Below, in pieces: positions 62,554 through 64,000 of a stretch of 64,000 nucleotides of DNA; within the stretch, counting starts at the first letter, position 1; every line of letters begins with the position of its first letter. The position numbers and the translations under genes are program-made. A model generated the notes under the pieces. That model saw only the letters and a program-made list of their open reading frames with translations. It did no database searches and was not told the DNA's origin. The stretch is taken from positions 1-64,000 of the IMG/VR virus record IMGVR_UViG_3300046642_000603; one strand, given 5' to 3'. This stretch comes from a virus.

Positions 62554-63660
62554 ATGACCAACCTCATGAGCATCATGTCCCAGAGCCTGCTCAAGGAAAT
62601 GCTCGACAAGGGCTACGTCCGCAGGCAGAACCACCCCGACGCGTCGCTGGCCATCCTCAACTACACGAACAAGGCCCAGTACGAGGGCATGTGGAACGAC
62701 GTCACGAAGAAGACGCGCGGCCTGATCGTCGACAGCGTCACCAACGAGGTCATCTCCCGCCCGTTCGAGAAGTTCTTCAACTGGGACCAGGTACCCGAAC
62801 TGCACTCCACGCTCCTGGCGCAGCCGGTCGAGGGATACGTGAAGTGGGACGGCTCTCTGGGCGTCGGCTACACGCTTAATACCGGGGAGTTCCGCATCGC
62901 CACGCGGGGCTCCTTCACCAGCCCCCAGGCCCTGCACGCCACCGCGCTCGTGCAGGAGCGGTACCCCGAGTTCGAGCCCATCCTCGGCCTGACGTACCTC
63001 TTCGAGATCGTCTTCCCGGCCAACCGCATCGTCGTGGACTACCAGAGCCTGGACGACCTGGTGCTCCTCGCCGTCATCGACACCGCGACCGGCAAGACGC
63101 TCCCCTTCGGCACCTACGACTGGCCCGGCCTGGTCAATGAGCCGGTCGGCTTCAAGACGATGCCCGACGTCCTGGACTACATGCGCCACGTGCAGGAGAA
63201 GAACCTGGAGGGCTTCGTCGTCCGCTTCCCCTGGAGCGACACCCGGGTGAAGTTCAAGTACGACGAGTACGTCCGCCTGCACCGCATCCTGACGAACGTC
63301 TCCACCCTCTCCGTGTGGGACGCGCTGGCCAACGGGCAGGGCATCGACTCCTGGATCGACCACGTGCCGGACGAGTTCTACACCTGGGTCCACCAGCAGG
63401 TGTACCGCCTGGAGGGTGACTTCGCCCGCGAGAAGGCCCAGATCATGGACGACTACGCCTGGATCCTCAAGCGGTTGCGGCGGCCGGAGACGGACGCACA
63501 GAAGCGCCGCAAGGAGTTCGCGCTGCTCGCCCAGGAGACGCCGTACCCGGGTCTGCTGTTCCGCATCTACGGCGGCAAGGACATCACGGCCGACGTCTGG
63601 AAGCGGGTCCGGCCGACGTACGAGAAGCCGTTCCAGACGCTCTCGGAGGATGCGGCCTGA
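62554..63660 (+). CDS. RNA ligase (T4 Rnl1-like)
   Basis: A 368-residue protein. KTRGLIVD and PFEKFFNWDQ precede nucleotidyltransferase motif I EGYVKWDGSL (Lys97 likely adenylated); then TYLFEIVFP (motif III-like), LEGFVVRFP (motif IV) and VKFKYDEYVRLH (motif V). The C-terminal domain is helical. Such enzymes rejoin tRNAs cut by host anticodon nucleases. CTTAATACC at residues 108-110 lies just after motif I. With the RlaP-like gene and the 26.7 kb ligase it makes an RNA-repair set. Confidence 0.88.
   Translation: MTNLMSIMSQSLLKEMLDKGYVRRQNHPDASLAILNYTNKAQYEGMWNDVTKKTRGLIVDSVTNEVISRPFEKFFNWDQVPELHSTLLAQPVEGYVKWDGSLGVGYTLNTGEFRIATRGSFTSPQALHATALVQERYPEFEPILGLTYLFEIVFPANRIVVDYQSLDDLVLLAVIDTATGKTLPFGTYDWPGLVNEPVGFKTMPDVLDYMRHVQEKNLEGFVVRFPWSDTRVKFKYDEYVRLHRILTNVSTLSVWDALANGQGIDSWIDHVPDEFYTWVHQQVYRLEGDFAREKAQIMDDYAWILKRLRRPETDAQKRRKEFALLAQETPYPGLLFRIYGGKDITADVWKRVRPTYEKPFQTLSEDAA
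62875..62883 (+). repeat. CTTAATACC element 27
   Basis: Residues 108-110 of the RNA ligase. Confidence 0.9.
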
Positions 63661-63965
63661 TGGAGCCCGACGACCTCGGCGGCTGGTTCGAGGCGGCGGA
63701 ACTGGTGGGCGGGGAACGACTCCTCGCCCACCCCCGCAAGGACTGCATCGGCCGCCACTGCTGCGTACACAATCCCTCCGATCACCACATGGCCGACTGG
63801 CCCCAGCACTTCCGCATGGACCGCGCCCTGATGGAGCGGATGTGCTCCCACGGCGTCGGTCACCCCGACCCGGACGACCTCGCCTACAAGCGGATGTTGC
63901 AGGGCGAGGACTACAACCCCTACGAGGGCCTGCACGGCTGCGACGGGTGCTGCCGATGCCCGTGA
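63660..63965 (+). CDS. Cys/His-rich unknown protein
   Basis: A 101-residue protein. Many Cys and His (CIGRHCCVHNPSDHH, CDGCCRCP) suggest metal binding. One-base overlap with the RNA ligase stop. No family recognised. Confidence 0.65.
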   Translation: MEPDDLGGWFEAAELVGGERLLAHPRKDCIGRHCCVHNPSDHHMADWPQHFRMDRALMERMCSHGVGHPDPDDLAYKRMLQGEDYNPYEGLHGCDGCCRCP

Positions 63966-64000
63966 AGTGCCAGTGCTGCGGACCGAAGAAGACGAAGGAG
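63956..64000 (+). CDS. Start of a gene cut by the window edge
   Basis: ATG 63956 overlaps the previous gene; 15 codons are visible (MPVKCQCCGPKKTKE), with a CxCC cluster. Too short to judge. Confidence 0.4.
   Translation, partial: MPVKCQCCGPKKTKE

Noticed and set aside
5673-62883. CTTAATACC as a set of -10 promoter boxes
   Set aside because: No -35 at a constant distance, positions are deep inside genes and often near gene ends, and recognised promoters in the window use TTGACA/TAGNGT instead.
5673-62883. CTTAATACC as a conserved protein motif (Leu-Asn-Thr)
   Set aside because: Proteins are unrelated, third positions are fixed to rare codons, and at 16830 Leu-Asn-Thr occurs with other codons; conservation is at the nucleotide level.
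1-64000. Lysogeny module (integrase, repressor, attP)
   Set aside because: No integrase or CI-like repressor frame is seen; the MerR-like HTH proteins alone do not support it.

Overview
This window reads as part of a large, lytic-type tailed bacteriophage of Streptomyces or a close actinomycete. The DNA is GC-rich, GTG starts and 1-4 base start/stop overlaps are common, and nearly every gene lies on the + strand. The gene set fits that host range: a WhiB-like protein, a SpoVS-like protein, class II ribonucleotide reductase, ThyX, a TIGR04338-type zinc protein beside a DUF2786-type protein, and a DUF2637-type membrane protein. The layout resembles the ~130 kb Streptomyces siphophages, but that assignment is from memory of gene order, not from a search. 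I found no tRNA gene, integrase, insertion sequence or CRISPR array.

Layout. (1) 1-6.3 kb is the end of the structural module: a baseplate-J-like protein, receptor-binding tail proteins with chitin-binding-type modules, and two small membrane proteins that may be holins, closed by a strong terminator. (2) 6.3-29.6 kb is replication, recombination and nucleotide metabolism: winged-helix/HNH initiator-like protein with iteron-like repeats inside its gene, DnaC-like loader, DnaB helicase, DnaG primase, SNF2 helicase, probable ssDNA-binding protein, family A DNA polymerase, class II RNR, RecA, PD-(D/E)XK resolvase-like protein, WhiB, Cas4/RecB-like nuclease, ligase, ThyX, dNMP kinase and endonuclease VII. 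(3) 29.7-42.1 kb holds SpoVS, a run of small basic unknown proteins, a GH25 endolysin, a nucleotidyltransferase-like protein, a ParB-like protein and a TGT/DpdA-like protein. (4) 42.1-54.0 kb is a block of small, mostly unknown genes, many behind their own TTGACA/TAGNGT promoter, with a shared leader and frequent terminators; it looks like an early host-takeover region. (5) 54.0-55.2 kb is a mostly non-coding, AT-richer gap with the only two plausible minus-strand ORFs. (6) 55.2-64 kb is a second small-gene block ending in an RNA-repair set (RlaP-like nucleotidyltransferase, RNA ligase).

The most striking signal is a 9-base element, CTTAATACC (variants CTTAATATC and CTTAATATG). It occurs 27 times, always in the same orientation and always read as Leu-Asn-Thr/Ile/Met. 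It is spread about once per gene from 5.7 to 41.7 kb and again from 59.3 to 62.9 kb, but is absent from the tail genes and from the whole 42-59 kb promoter-rich block. Two copies between large genes lie inside 14-15 residue micro-ORFs that contain almost nothing else. In DNA this GC-rich less than one copy would be expected by chance. I do not recognise it. It behaves like a dispersed, polar recognition sequence (compare uptake sequences, Chi, KOPS or stoperators) tolerated in coding DNA in the one frame that avoids both a stop and the rare TTA codon.

A second family of signals marks promoters: half-sites or inverted repeats of the type TTACGTCTT...AAGACGTAA lie over or beside -35/-10 boxes, mainly in the 42-62 kb early-type region.
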